Part shown: positions 1 through 9,390 of the stretch, one piece after another
How positions within the stretch are numbered: the stretch's first letter is position 1
Layout: each line of letters starts with the position of its first letter
Notes under the pieces: model-generated
The model's database searches: none
Told to the model about the DNA's origin: nothing
Seen by the model: only the letters and a program-made list of their open reading frames with translations
Position numbers and translations under genes: made by a program
Origin: Dendrocalamus latiflorus
Lineage: Eukaryota; Streptophyta; Magnoliopsida; Poales; Poaceae
Direction: 5' to 3'
Length of the DNA: 64,000 nucleotides
Assembly (NCBI GenBank): GCA_017311315.1
Contig: CM029637.1
Coordinates: 272,990 to 336,989 of the forward strand

Positions 1-1291
1 CCCATAAACCATAAACCCAAAACCCAAAACCCAATACCCCATACCCCATACCCCATACCCCCATAACCCATAACCCCAAACCCATAACCCCAAACCCAAA
101 ACCCCCAAACCCAAAACCCTAAACCCTAAACCCTAAACCCAAAACCCTAAACCCAAAACCCAAAACCCAAAACCCAAAACCCAAAACCCAAACCCCAAAA
201 CACTAAACCCTAAACCCCTAACCCCAAACCCCAAACCCTAAACCCTAAACCCAAAACCCCTAAACCCTAAACCCCAAAACCTAACCAAACCCCAAAACCC
301 AAAAACCCCAAACCGATAACCCCAAACCCGATAACCCCAAACCGATAACCCCAAACCCCAAACCGATAACCCCAAACCCTAAACCCTAAACCGTAAAACG
401 ATAACCCTAAACCGTAAACCGTAAAACCCTAAAACCCTAAAACCCTAAAACCCCCTAAACCCTAAAACCCTAAACCCTAAAACCTAAACCCTAAAAACCC
501 AAACCCTAAACCCTAAAAACCCAAACCCAAACCCAAACCCAAACCATAAAACCCTAAAACCCTAACCCTAAACCCTAAACCCTAACCCTAACCCTAACCC
601 CTGTACCCTGTAACCCTAAACCCTGTAACCCTAAACGTACACCCTACACCCGAACCCCCGAACCCCGAACCCCAAAACCCAAAACCCTGTAACCCTAAAC
701 GTACACCCTACACCCGAACCCCCGAACCCCGAACCCCAAAACCCTAAACCCGGAACCCTAACACCCGGAAACCTGAACCCTGAAACCTGGAACCCTAAAC
801 CCCTAAACCCTAAACCCAGAAACCCTCAACCCTCAAACCGAAACCCTAAACCCGGAAACCGAAACCCTCAAACCCTAAACTCGGAACCCTAAACCCTGAA
901 CCCGGAAACCCTAAACCCGAAAACTTAAAACCGAAACCCGGAACCCGAAACCAAAACACTAAATCCTAAACCCCTAACCCCCAAACCCCTAACCCCTAAC
1001 CCTAAACCCTAAACCCCTAAACCCAAAATCCCCAAAACCCCAAACCCAAACCCTAAACCCCCAAATCCCAAACCATGAACCCCAATCCATGAACCCCCAA
1101 CCATGAACCATGAACCATGAACCCTGAACCCCGAACCCCCGAACCCCAAAACCCTAAACCCCAAAACCCAAACCCCAAACCCCAAACCCAGAACCCTAAC
1201 CCCCTAACCCCGAACCCCGAAACCAAAACCCAAACCCTAAACCCACCCCAAACATAAAACCCCAACCCAAAACCCCAAAACCCTAAACCCA
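1..1291. repeat. Degenerate telomeric / telomere-associated repeat
   Basis: The stretch is almost entirely C/A-rich heptamer-like units. Exact plant telomere units (CCCTAAA) are mixed with variants such as CCCAAAA, CCCCAAA, CCCATAA, CCCGAAC and CCGATAA. The C-rich strand is on +, which is the orientation expected at the left end of a chromosome, with the tip to the left. Exact units cluster at about 115-140, 240-275, 440-480 and 560-600. Variants dominate elsewhere, so this is the degenerate proximal part of the telomere, not the homogeneous tip. The array decays into unique DNA near 1291. Open frames here are translated repeat, not genes. Confidence 0.93.
621..745. repeat. 64-bp tandem duplication inside telomere-like DNA
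   Basis: A block beginning CCCTGTAACCCTAAACGTAC at 621 is repeated from 685, a period of 64 bp. Both copies carry the non-telomeric words GTACACCCTACACC and CGAACCCCCGAACCCCG. This is a larger unit superimposed on the heptamer structure, and it suggests local replication slippage or unequal exchange. Confidence 0.85.
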
Positions 1292-1602
1292 ATAACACAT
1301 GTAGAAATTATGAGGAGTAAGATACTATTTTCTCACTAGATGTACATGCACGTTTGCTCGTAGAGTAACACTAAGTTGTTGAACACAAGCCAAAAAAGTT
1401 GTTATTGGAAACAAGCGAATCCAATCTGGTCTTGGCAATGTGACTAAAACAAAATACGGTAACAACATACTGAAGTAAAATTGTTCCTACCTACTAACTT
1501 GTTGCTAGAGATGCGAGAGAGCAGCTGAGCTTGCTCATCTGCTAGTCAATATGCACTCCATAGCAATTGATGGAAGAATATAATGCTCAATTGGCCACCC
1601 TC
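1292..1602. other. Unique subtelomeric DNA, no gene seen
   Basis: Non-repetitive AT-moderate sequence between the telomere-like array and the promoter of the small peptide gene. I see no coding potential, RNA gene or clear repeat. Confidence 0.6.
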
Positions 1603-1753
1603 CATGCATCCACACAAAACCTGTTCAAAGTCAAGGAGAGCTGCATGCATCCATGCATACATGGGGACTCCAAATTTAGGAAAGGTACCGCCTATTGTCA
1701 CGCAAATACCACAAAAAAAATTCTCTGCTTTCTCCAATTCCACCACTATAAAA
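1603..1753 (+). promoter_or_regulatory. Putative promoter: RY motifs and TATA box
   Basis: A TATA box (TATAAAA) lies at 1747-1753, 84 bp upstream of the ATG at 1837. This fits a start of transcription near 1780 and a leader of about 55 nt. Upstream are three CATGCA cores (1603-1608, and two in the dense word GCATGCATCCATGCATAC at 1643-1660). CATGCA(TG) is the RY element bound by plant B3 factors (ABI3/FUS3/LEC2 class). Seed or embryo control is therefore an inference from motif identity only. Confidence 0.5.
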
Positions 1754-1836
1754 CCTCCATCATTTCCCCATGCCCATTTTGATTCATATAAATCAATCGA
1801 GGAGGAGGAGAGAAGAGATCCAAGATTATAAAAAGA

Positions 1837-2088
1837 ATGGCAGCATCCAACAAGCAGACAATGCGCATGGCCACGGTGAGCCTAGCCCTGGTGGGGCTTC
1901 TCCTCCTCGGCCACCTTGCCACCACTGCCTTCGCCAAGAACAACGTCCACCACAACAGCTTCAAGATGAGTGGCTCCGAATCCGAAGGTCGCGTCGTCTA
2001 CGCCGATATGAAGATGCCCAAGACCTCTGTCTCTGACGCACCAGCACCAGCGCCATCACCTAGTTCCAATGATGAGGATGACAACTGA
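1837..2088 (+). CDS. Small secreted Ala/Pro-rich peptide, unknown function
   Basis: An 83-residue single-exon protein. Residues 1-33 form a classic signal peptide: a short basic N-terminus, a hydrophobic core (about residues 12-25, rich in Val/Leu/Ala/Gly), and a likely cleavage site after Ala-Phe-Ala near residue 33. The predicted mature chain is ~50 residues. It is His/Asn/Ser-rich first, has a central Tyr-Ala-Asp-Met-Lys-Met segment, then an APAPAPSPSS stretch and an acidic Asp/Glu tail. Alternating Ala-Pro/Ser-Pro is the known signal for proline hydroxylation and arabinogalactan attachment, so cell-wall or apoplastic location is likely. The start is chosen because the context AAGAATGGC (A at -3, G at +4) is good and a TATA box lies 84 bp upstream. 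No Cys, GPI signal or known peptide-hormone motif (CLE, CEP, PSK, IDA) is visible. It may be a signalling-peptide precursor or an AG-peptide-like protein. I do not recognise the family. Confidence 0.68.
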   Translation: MAASNKQTMRMATVSLALVGLLLLGHLATTAFAKNNVHHNSFKMSGSESEGRVVYADMKMPKTSVSDAPAPAPSPSSNDEDDN

Positions 2089-2530
2089 TCTCTATATAGA
2101 GGCTCACGAGTACTAATTACTTGCGTACACACATACACATGCACCTCTGAAATGCAACATCGTATCAGAGTAGCATCCCTTGAGATCGATGCATTAATTG
2201 TATTCTTATTTCTGGTTTAATTCTATTGTTTTTCATTTGCTAATTCCGTCATGGCCAAATTATCTTCCTTTTTCTGAAATTATTTTTCAAGGAAATACCT
2301 ATTCATAATGTTTATACACACACAAGTACGTAATGGTCATCCCTGCATTGTTTACCTAACAATTGGTCTATAATTTTTTTCAAATAAGTGAACAACCATT
2401 TTTTGCGAGCAAAGCAATGAATAATCTAAGATAGCTTGCGTACATCAGATTGTGTTTTGGATGTGATCATATATGAAAAGGAATTTCTTCTCCTCCCTAA
2501 TCCGAGCAATATTTATTATTTAATTTGTTT
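2089..2530. other. 3' flank of peptide gene, no further gene seen
   Basis: AT-rich sequence with T-rich tracts (about 2215-2290) suitable for 3' end formation of the upstream gene. I see no open frame of interest and no repeat. Confidence 0.5.
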
Positions 2531-2790
2531 TTATTAATAACCCTTCACCTGATTTATTTTCAAATCTAACACTTTTGACCCCCACCACCATCCGTCACAA
2601 GGCAAATAACAATGCCACGCTCTGTTATGCCACGAGGTAAGTCTAACATCAAGCCAACAACATGGCATGTTTGGTCACGCCACTGGCGCCACCATCATAG
2701 ACTTGGCAGCAGTCTTTTGGCCACACCATGTGTAATGACATGGCCAAAAGGGTCTATTTTAAAATAAGTTGGCAGGAGGGTTATTAATAA
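2531..2790. mobile_element. MITE-like foldback element (~260 bp)
   Basis: Terminal inverted repeats of about 35 bp face each other at 2531-2566 and 2755-2790. Both outer ends carry the self-complementary word TTATTAATAA followed (read inward from either end) by CCCT, a C-rich patch and then an A/T-rich patch containing TTATTTT. I count roughly three quarters of positions matching. The interior has no open frame. Size, TIRs and an AT-rich palindromic target-like end fit a Tourist/Stowaway-class MITE. The exact target duplication cannot be fixed because the end word is itself palindromic. Confidence 0.6.
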
Positions 2791-3349
2791 TATATTGTTA
2801 AAAATGGATTAAATAGAAAAAACTCCCCTAATCCCTATAAGCCAGAAAGGGTAATATGCTTCAACACTTTTAAGCAAGTCATCTCAAGTTTGAAATTCTA
2901 GAGAATAGCTCCAATCAACCCATTTTTGTTTAGTTCTGCAATTCATTCACATAAAGAAATGAAAAAAGCGAGATGTGCATGAAAGAAGATCATAGTTAAG
3001 TTTAAAGCTATTAGGACATCTCATATACTTCACATTAGCCATATCCAAATCCAAGCCATATTAGATTTTGATTTACGTAGAGGGGAGAGGGTGAAGCCGT
3101 GTCTTGCACCTGATATGACTTCTTCCTGCCGACTTGTATGTGGTTGGTCTGGTGAAGGCGCAAGATACAGCTTGAAATTGTATTTTTTAATAAACATAAA
3201 TATTTGGTAGTGGTGTTTGTAATTTAATATGACTAAGGAACCTAATGCCTAATAGTAATGGAGGTTTATGGCTTGGTTGGGCTGGTGGCAGGGGAGATGA
3301 GATGCTGACTTAGCCTGGACAATGGTGGGATGAAATCCTGGATATCAGG
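2791..3349. other. Intergenic DNA, nothing recognised
   Basis: Mixed-composition sequence with no convincing coding, RNA or repeat structure on either strand. Confidence 0.5.
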
Positions 3350-3485
3350 CCTACTGTATTCGTATCCATCTCCGACAAAAAATCCATATTCGTATCCGAT
3401 CCGAGAATTATCCGATCCGACACAATCTATATCCGTTTTCATCAGATCGGTCGGAAAATATCCAATCCGTTTTCACCCTTACCCA
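3350..3485. repeat. Short interspersed ATCCGATCCG-rich patch
   Basis: Repeated words TATTCGTATCC, ATCCGATCC and AATATCC occur in a 130-bp patch (for example 3357-3367, 3387-3422, 3457-3470). Clusters like this occur as subterminal repeats of plant DNA transposons, so this may be a transposon end. No TIR or target duplication could be matched, hence low confidence. Confidence 0.3.
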
Positions 3486-3496
3486 CAACCCCTTGG

Positions 3497-3790
3497 GGTT
3501 ATCCAGCGTTCCAAGAACTAGGAAAAGGAAAAATATCATTTTTGGAATTTGCATGAACACTAGTGTGTGAATGCCTGATGGACTGTGACCTTGAGGGATC
3601 GTCGGCCAATGGGTTATCCTGCGTTCCAAGAACTAGGAAAAGGAAAAAAATATAGTGATAATTTTATTCTTCGTCACCGTAAGTAAATACGTAACTAGGA
3701 ATATGGAGCATTTTTGGAATTTGCATGAACACTAGTGTGTGAATGCCTGATGGACTGTGAACTAGTGTTCATGCCTGATGGACTGTGACC
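3497..3790. repeat. Local direct-repeat cluster
   Basis: GCGTTCCAAGAACTAGGAAA occurs near 3507 and again near 3622. TTTGGAATTTGCATGAACAC occurs near 3541 and 3713. ATGCCTGATGGACTGTGA occurs at 3571, 3743 and 3771. The copies are nearly identical, so the duplications are recent. They lie just left of the short LTR at 3830 and may belong to its internal region. Confidence 0.75.
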
Positions 3791-3829
3791 CTGAGGGACC
3801 ATCGGGGTTAAATATGTGAAGGAGGAGAT

Positions 3830-3957
3830 TGTTAGAATAGTCACTCATTGGTTGTGGAAGTGCAAGGGACCTAACTTGAAAGTAGAGAAATCTCTCACCT
3901 CATAGGCTAGTTTTTAGGGTGAGAAGGTCCTTACGATCCAACAAGTGGTCTCACAAG
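3830..3957 (+). mobile_element. Short LTR (114 bp) with PPT-like and PBS-like flanks
   Basis: The segment 3830-3943 begins TGTTAGAATAG and ends CCAACA, the typical start and end words of plant copia/TRIM LTRs. It is preceded by a purine-rich tract (GAAGGAGGAGAT). It is followed at 3944 by AGTGGTCTCACA, a degraded match to the initiator-Met primer-binding site TGGTATCAGAGC. An LTR with a PPT on its left and a PBS on its right is what a tandem (LTR-internal-LTR-internal-LTR) arrangement leaves. The tiny LTR size points to a TRIM-like non-autonomous element. I find no second copy of the LTR in the window. Confidence 0.45.
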
Positions 3958-3986
3958 TCACATGATTTTCAAGCGAAAATACGCAA

Positions 3987-4011
3987 ATATGCGCGCGCGC
4001 GTGCGCGCGTG
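3987..4011. repeat. Alternating purine-pyrimidine (GC)n tract
   Basis: 25 bp of strict purine-pyrimidine alternation, mostly GC with one GT step. This is a sequence type known to adopt left-handed Z-DNA under supercoiling. No associated gene start is evident. Confidence 0.8.
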
Positions 4012-4655
4012 AGACTAGATAGAACCCTCCTCATACCATCTTTATCCCATATTCAAGAAGCGGTGAGGATTCCACCTTATAAATTAATCTTCTTCATATT
4101 TTCCTTAGCAATGATACTAAACCATACATGCTTTAGAATTAAGGAAATAGGCCATAAAAATAGGCCAATTTCTAACATATGCAATCGTTGCAGTTGGTTG
4201 GATATACTACTTCTCTCAATCTTGCTATTGAAACCCAAATGCAAAGGAGCTTCCGACTGCAATCCTTTAAGAATTGTATCACAAGCAAAAGTTTTTCTAG
4301 CCCGCAACTAAAATTAATTCACCGGGTTTACCCTTGTAAAGACACAAAACGTGCATGCAGAATAAAATAGGACTGAAGGAGAATTCAGATGCTAGTAGTC
4401 TCAGATGGATCAGTTCAAAACTTCACATGTTGGCCAAAAAAGCAACAAAAGAGGAAAGCCTGACAAAGCTTACAAACAAAAGAACATCACAGCAATATAG
4501 CTAATTGTGCTCATTGTAGTGCATATGATTAATGTTAATATGCATACAAACAAGAAACAAGAAAAAAGTTGACTCTGGTGTGAAAGCAAATGGGGCAGCT
4601 CAGTCAGCTCTCTATTCTTCAGTGATCGGGGTAAACAATCAATCGGGCAATCAGT
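4012..4655. other. Intergenic DNA, nothing recognised
   Basis: AT-rich DNA between the short LTR and the gypsy protease relic. It may be decayed retroelement. No motif supports a specific call. Confidence 0.4.
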
Positions 4656-5015
4656 TTGCTTATTCAGTCAGCCACGCTATATTTTCTTTCTAATATAACT
4701 AAAAAGTTTTTCGCCCTTGCTTCAAAGGAGTTGGATCAGCAGAAGAAGCCAGCTCAAGGACGTGTTTTTGCATTAAACCAACAAGATGCACAAGCCACAG
4801 GTTCGGTCATTCATTGCACTATTAGAATTTGTGGTACATCTGCTAGCATACTTGTAGACCCTGGTTCCACTCACTCTTTTGTATCGAAGACTTGCATTTC
4901 AAGTTTAGGAGCAGTTCAATTCATGAAATGTAGAGATATCAAATCCACATTGTTTCGTAAACAATTGCAAAGCTCCATAATTACCAGAAAACAAGGGATG
5001 AACAAATACAAATAA
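4656..5015 (+). pseudogene. Ty3/gypsy aspartic-protease fragment
   Basis: An open frame of 119 codons whose middle (about residues 33-80) resembles the gag-protease junction of plant Ty3/gypsy polyproteins. It has a Gly-Arg-Val-Phe-Ala-Leu-X-Gln-Gln lead, then a hydrophobic strand and Asp-Pro-Gly-Ser-Thr-His-Ser-Phe, the active-site Asp motif (Asp codon at 4857-4859). The reading frame degrades soon after residue 80. There is no reverse transcriptase or integrase nearby and no LTR pair. It is a retrotransposon relic that sits directly against, and opposite to, the UCH-like exon at 5068-5280. Confidence 0.7.
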
Positions 5016-5067
5016 AATTAAAGCAAAGAATGACCATGTAAAGCTACAAACGGCATTGCAAGCATAC

Positions 5068-5280
5068 CTTTTGGAATATATTGCTATCATTTGTGATTTG
5101 GCACAAATTGTTCTTTAGAGAAGTCAATGAATAAACAATTCTGTGGTGATCATTTTTCTCCCAAGAAAAGAAGATTTCATATAATATGTCGGCAGTGCAG
5201 GGGTTGTCATGGCTTAACTGGAAGTGGACAGGTGGTCTCTTTAGAAATTCATCTCTGAAGCGCCTCAAATTCCATAATGT
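5068..5280 (-). pseudogene. Exon fragment of plant ubiquitin carboxyl-terminal hydrolase-like protein
   Basis: A 213-bp open exon (71 codons, phase 0) bounded by good splice sites. On the minus strand a TTTGTGCAG acceptor lies just before it and an AAG|GTATGC donor ends it. The product contains Leu-Trp-Asn-Leu-Arg-Arg-Phe-Arg-Asp-Glu-Phe-Leu. This is followed by a Pro-Cys-Thr...Leu-Tyr-Glu-Ile-Phe segment and ends Asn-Ile-Phe-Gln-Lys. The order matches the UCH/USP-like domain of the large plant DUF627/DUF629 proteins just after the catalytic-Cys block (Asn-Cys-Phe-Leu-Asn-Val). The Cys-box exon and the following Asp-Ala-Ser-Glu exon are not found next to it. Downstream, the gypsy relic occupies their place. 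This is therefore a truncated gene copy, a form common in grass genomes. The exon itself is well kept, with no stop. Confidence 0.72.
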
Positions 5281-6945
5281 CTGCACAAATTCAAGCGAAA
5301 CTATAAGCATGTTTATGTCAAAGCACATATCCATATGCAACTTTCTGCTACCTGTATGATCAAATGCAAGAAAGAGATGTCTTCAGTTTGTTAGTTGAGA
5401 ACGTCAACATTCTTTTGAGATTTTCATGAGATTGCCAAGTCAGAACAAATAATATTTTGCTGCATTACTGTACAGATTTGAAAGATGAGAGTGCTAGAGC
5501 ATATTGTGTTTGTTTAGCACTGACCACTTGACATTGTACTTATCAAGAGAAAGACATGATAACTATGGTCACATTAAAAGCATATTTTCTGTGGTGCAGC
5601 TAATGGCTGTGAGAGCCTGATGGGTTTATCTGATCTCATGAATCGAATAGTTACATCATAAGACAATATAAGTGTTAAATTCTCTTCTAAGCAAGGTGAT
5701 TGTTTCAGTTTATGCTACCCAACAATTAATCACATATTGTTAATCACTAAGATGAATTTCTACAAAAGGTAGATGAGATCGTGAGAGTGCTCCATTGCAG
5801 GTGTTTAATTAAGAGTTCAATCAACATCCAAGAACAAGTATATTACTTTCTTGTGTACATGGTCTACATTTTAAACTCAAGTAGAATTTCGGAAATAACT
5901 CATGCAATAAGGTCCAAGTGGATGCAGATTACAGTCCAACAAGTGTACAATCCCAGTAAAAAGATCTTGATCAAATAGTGATACAGAAAATAATTAAGAT
6001 AAAATCCATAGCCATTTCAAAATATTGTGTATGACTGTATGCTATATTATGCTCGAAGCATGGATGTAATGCATAAATATGTTCTTTTGATGACTATAAT
6101 ATCATTATTTTTATAATAATTTGGTCTACCAAAACCATGTATCTAAGATCCACATTTGGTCCGAGCTTCATCTATACTTGAATTCTTAGCTAAGAAGGTA
6201 TCAATATACAGATATGGTTAAATAGTATTATTGTGGAACCTGCCTTTTTTCCTTTCCATTTGTGAGTTGTTACTCTCAGTTATTGTCATACAAGTACCAA
6301 CTACCAAGTAATGACCTCAATAATATGATATGTATAGCCAATTGCTAGAATGAATTTTCTTGTACCAATGTAACCAATCCTAGATAAGGCCGTAGGGCCA
6401 TGTCCTCTAGTTAATGCAGAACATCCTGTCCAAGCCATCATATGGAACTATGGATAAACCCATTGTCCAAAGCATCATGCAGTTTATCGAGATTCTATTA
6501 ACATCCTCCTGTGAGAACTTACGTAGAAAGAGATAGTACTCATCAAAGTCTCAGACAATCAGACCTAGAACATGACCTCCTTCTGATTGTTTCAAGAATC
6601 AGTTAACTCATAATATAGTTCACATTTTATGCCACAATGGAAGAGTAATTTTCACATGAGTTCAATAATTCATACCAATGTCTGCAATGATGGAATATGA
6701 ACTACATAGTGTTACTACTAGATATTCTTAGTCCCAGATAGGGAGTTCGATATATAAGCCATGCATTCATATATCTTATGAAAATACCCTCTATCCTTCT
6801 ACTCATCCTACAGATTACCTTTGGCTGTTCAGATTACAAGGCAATATCTAATAGGTGAGGCACTATTTTCATTTGCCATGTTGGACTGATATTTCATACC
6901 TGTTACACCTTTTTGGTCACTTGAGCAGTGCTGAGAGGTTGCACT
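5281..6945. other. Gene-poor DNA, possibly old intron
   Basis: About 1.7 kb of AT-rich unique-looking sequence upstream (on the minus strand) of the UCH-like exon. It could be the intron or flank of that gene copy. I could not find the expected Cys-box exon or any repeat. Confidence 0.4.
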
Positions 6946-7084
6946 TCAGCTGTCAGATTTTATATCTATCTCCAATTTTTCCACTTCTTCATCTAGCTTA
7001 TTTCCATTTTCTTCAATGTTAATTGGTTGATCTGAAAATATTGTGCTTACCATAGTCCCAGAACTATCTTCAACATCAACCTCA
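6946..7084 (-). other. Exon-like acidic open segment, unrecognised
   Basis: On the minus strand a TTGTTGCAG acceptor at 7085-7090 opens a frame rich in Glu/Asp/Ile/Lys (45 codons). The frame runs to a TGA at 6946-6948. An alternative early donor (ATG|GTAAGC) lies 34 nt into it. It could be an upstream exon of the UCH-like gene copy, since it has the same strand and splice-like edges. The family match is not recognisable, so this is an inference. Confidence 0.3.
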
Positions 7085-7698
7085 CTGCAACAATAATGAA
7101 ACTTAAGCTTAGCAGATTAGAACATAAAAGTTAATAGATAAAAAAGAATCTACAGTGAAAGGAAATTATTTGCATTATCTAGATTTCTAGAATCTGGAAA
7201 ACTTCCAAAAGGAAACCAGTGGCGCAGCTATGGCAGAGTCTGATGATGAAAGTGCAAATGGTTATTGCACTATCCATTTGGTTCTAAAAAACCAGACTTT
7301 AAATATGATCAGGCACAAAAATAACAAACAGCTTTCCAGAATCACAAAAAACGGGCATATTCCAAATGCACGACTGAATTGTTTACCCCAGAAAACATTG
7401 CAAGGTGAAATAAGAAGCTCTGCTTAAGTTTTGCTGAAACTTTACCAAAAGTAAAGTAAATATTTCTATTGAACTACTTTTCTGAAATTGCTTCACTTGC
7501 CATAAAATCCATAGCAATTAGTTGTGACCTAATGACGATGGTCTTGGATGCTGATAGGAATTTCAATACGCAAACACAAACATCGTCGGTGAAGCAATCC
7601 TCTATATCAGGGGGCTGCTCGCTAATTATAATCGCTTTCCTCTCGCTAGCATCCATATGATATTTAATTAAATGAGAAGTATGACGTGAAACATGTAC
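7085..7698. other. Intergenic or intronic DNA, nothing recognised
   Basis: AT-rich DNA without credible coding, RNA or repeat structure. Short open frames on both strands show no domain signature. Confidence 0.4.
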
Positions 7699-7813
7699 CG
7701 TTGGTGGGTCAGGAAGGTGGTGATGCTGCTGCCATAATTCTTGTGAGTTCGATGGCTTCACCAAAATTATCTCCTCTAAATCGTCTTCATTAGAAATAAG
7801 TTCCAAATACTTG
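7699..7813 (-). other. Exon-like segment, unrecognised
   Basis: On the minus strand, 115 bp lie between an ACTGCAG acceptor and an ACG|GTACAT donor. They encode an acidic then His/Pro-rich stretch (Asn-Glu-Asp-Asp-Leu-Glu-Glu..., then Gln-Gln-His-His-His-Leu-Pro-Asp-Pro-Pro). The open frame continues past the donor to 7474. No known domain is recognised. It might be a further exon of the minus-strand gene relic or chance. Confidence 0.25.
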
Positions 7814-8503
7814 CTGCAGTCGTCGTAGAATTAATCGGCTTTACTCCATGCTGACCGGTCGATGATGTACGCAGTATAGCCTACCCCCGAGCGTACAATC
7901 TGCCCTGTTTGATCAGAGCATGGCGTAGAGATAGATCAGCCTTCACACTGATTTCGGGAGAAATCACAAAAAAAATGTGACGAACTCGGCTGTGCTCTAA
8001 ATTGCGTCGGACTTGTATAATTTTATACAGATTGGTCATAATAATTTCTGTTGCATACTAGCCCGATCTCATATCTTGATTATAATCCTCTATATCAGTC
8101 GCCAAAAAAACACATTATTTTTTAGATTGTTTCAAGGCAAAGTTGAACTATAAGCCCCAGGAATGTTCCACTTGTTTCAATCAAATTGTACCTTTTATTT
8201 TATTGATTTGAACCCTCAAACTACCCAATTTTCCGTAATCAAACCATTACGCTTACATAGAAGAAAGTATACATTAATTCTTTGGAATTTTGGTTTCATG
8301 TCTGCGCTGCTTCTACTGACCATGATTTTATATAAACGCAGCCTAGGTTATATGCAATAGCTCAGTTTCAGTCCCATGTCTATCCACCGTCATCCTCTAC
8401 CATCCCATACAACCAACCAAGCAAAGACAAAAGTATTAGCTAGCTAGCAAACAAGCGGATGGAGACAACAAAGGAGTTATCGAAGGGATGGATCGCTACG
8501 TAC
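7814..8503. other. Intergenic DNA; expected later beta-amylase exons absent
   Basis: If the beta-amylase copy were complete its second exon should lie here on the minus strand. I find no Pro-Leu-Pro-Arg-Trp or Gly-Arg-Arg-Asn-Phe-Glu-Tyr block. The sequence is AT-rich with no recognised feature. Confidence 0.5.
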
Positions 8504-8862
8504 GTGACTGAGTCGCCGTCGTTGCCGACGCACTGGTGGAAGGACATGACAGCCTGCACCTTGAGCCCGACGTTCCTGGCCATCTCCATGAGTTCCATGT
8601 ACCCGGTGAAGTTGTAGCGGCCGGGGCCCTCGCTCTCGGCGATGCCCCACCACACGTCCACCGACCACCATGATCCCTTCCACCCAGCGGCCTGCAGCGC
8701 CACCAGGGACGACTGCACCGCCTTCCTCCGGTTCAGCCCGTCCTTGCGCACCGTGTCCAGCGGCATCATCATGAACACCGGCACCCCGACCTTGCGCCTC
8801 TCAACACCGACCACGTCCGAGAGTGCTCCGCCTCCTGCAGGCTCTCGACTAGCGCCTGACAC
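8504..8862 (-). pseudogene. Beta-amylase first-exon fragment (plastid BAM type), broken
   Basis: The minus-strand frame encodes the N-terminal part of glycoside hydrolase family 14, which releases maltose from starch. It shows Val-Pro-Val-Phe-Met-Met-Met-Pro-Leu-Asp-Thr-Val, Val-Asp-Val-Trp-Trp-Gly (substrate Asp), Gly-Pro-Gly-Arg-Tyr-Asn-Phe and Met-Ser-Phe-His-Gln-Cys (substrate His). A donor (CAC|GTACGT) follows the Gly-Asp-Ser-Val block, where a BAM intron is expected. Oddities: the usual Gly-Val-Glu-Gly-Ile-Met segment is scrambled, best explained by a 1-bp loss followed by a 7-bp gain that restores frame. The conserved Cys-Gly-Gly-Asn-Val is Cys-Val-Gly-Asn-Asp. There is no in-frame ATG; an Ala/Pro/Arg-rich transit-like leader sits in a different frame (about 8865-9118). 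Later exons, with both catalytic Glu residues, are missing. It resembles rice plastid beta-amylases most. It cannot be an active enzyme. Confidence 0.85.
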
Positions 8863-9390
8863 GCATGGTGAGGTCCGGCTTGCCGACCAATGTACAGCGT
8901 GTCCGCAGGTGCAGGCTCGGCGCCGGGGCCGGAGCTACCACCGGCCTGGCCGACGCTGTGGCGGTGGCAGCCGCCGCGACCACGGGGGTGCGCGCCGCAG
9001 CCGGGTGGCTGCCACGGCCACCGCGCCGGTCTGGTGGCAATCGTACGTGAACGGTCGAACACGAGCTAAGCTTTCCAAGAATCACCATCCGGATCAGATC
9101 ACCAACAGAAGAATGCATTGAGAAATGGATTCGGAAATGGATTTTGTTTGGACTTGGACTGTTGCGCCGCTGCAACCATCTCGATCGACTGGGATTACGG
9201 GGGAGAGAATAGGAGGCCGGGGTTAAGAGCGGTTGGTCACGAGCGACGCGCGCGGGCGACGTGGCACGCGCTGCGCCCGTGGTGTGATCCGTGCGACGCG
9301 TGAACCGGCCTAGAAGCGTCGTGGAGGACGGCGACGTGTTGGCGCGGGCGGCGCATTGGGCCACGTTGCGCTCGGCGTGGAGACGTGTCC
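8863..9390 (-). promoter_or_regulatory. Upstream region of the beta-amylase relic with ABRE-type boxes
   Basis: GC-rich DNA upstream (minus sense) of the beta-amylase fragment. It holds ACGTGGC at 9259-9265 and ACGTGTC at 9383-9389 on the + strand, both fitting the abscisic-acid response consensus ACGTGKC, plus ACGTGTT at 9334-9340. About 8865-9118 encodes, in a shifted frame, an Ala/Arg/Pro-rich leader that looks like a decayed plastid transit peptide. Stress or ABA control of the ancestral gene is an inference. Confidence 0.4.

Noticed and set aside
1053..1298. 81-codon open frame in the telomere-like DNA
   Set aside because: Its Gly/Leu/Phe/Trp-rich product is a direct translation of the telomere-like units; there is no start context or domain.
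3919..4311. 130-codon plus-strand open frame
   Set aside because: It starts in the short LTR, crosses the (GC)n tract, and encodes no recognisable domain.
7474..7806. 110-codon minus-strand open frame as a complete gene
   Set aside because: It has no ATG start, its upstream edge looks like a splice acceptor, and no domain is recognised; only a weak exon-like call is kept.
8642..9121. 159-codon plus-strand open frame
   Set aside because: It is antisense to the beta-amylase relic, whose motifs are clear; the plus frame has no recognisable content.
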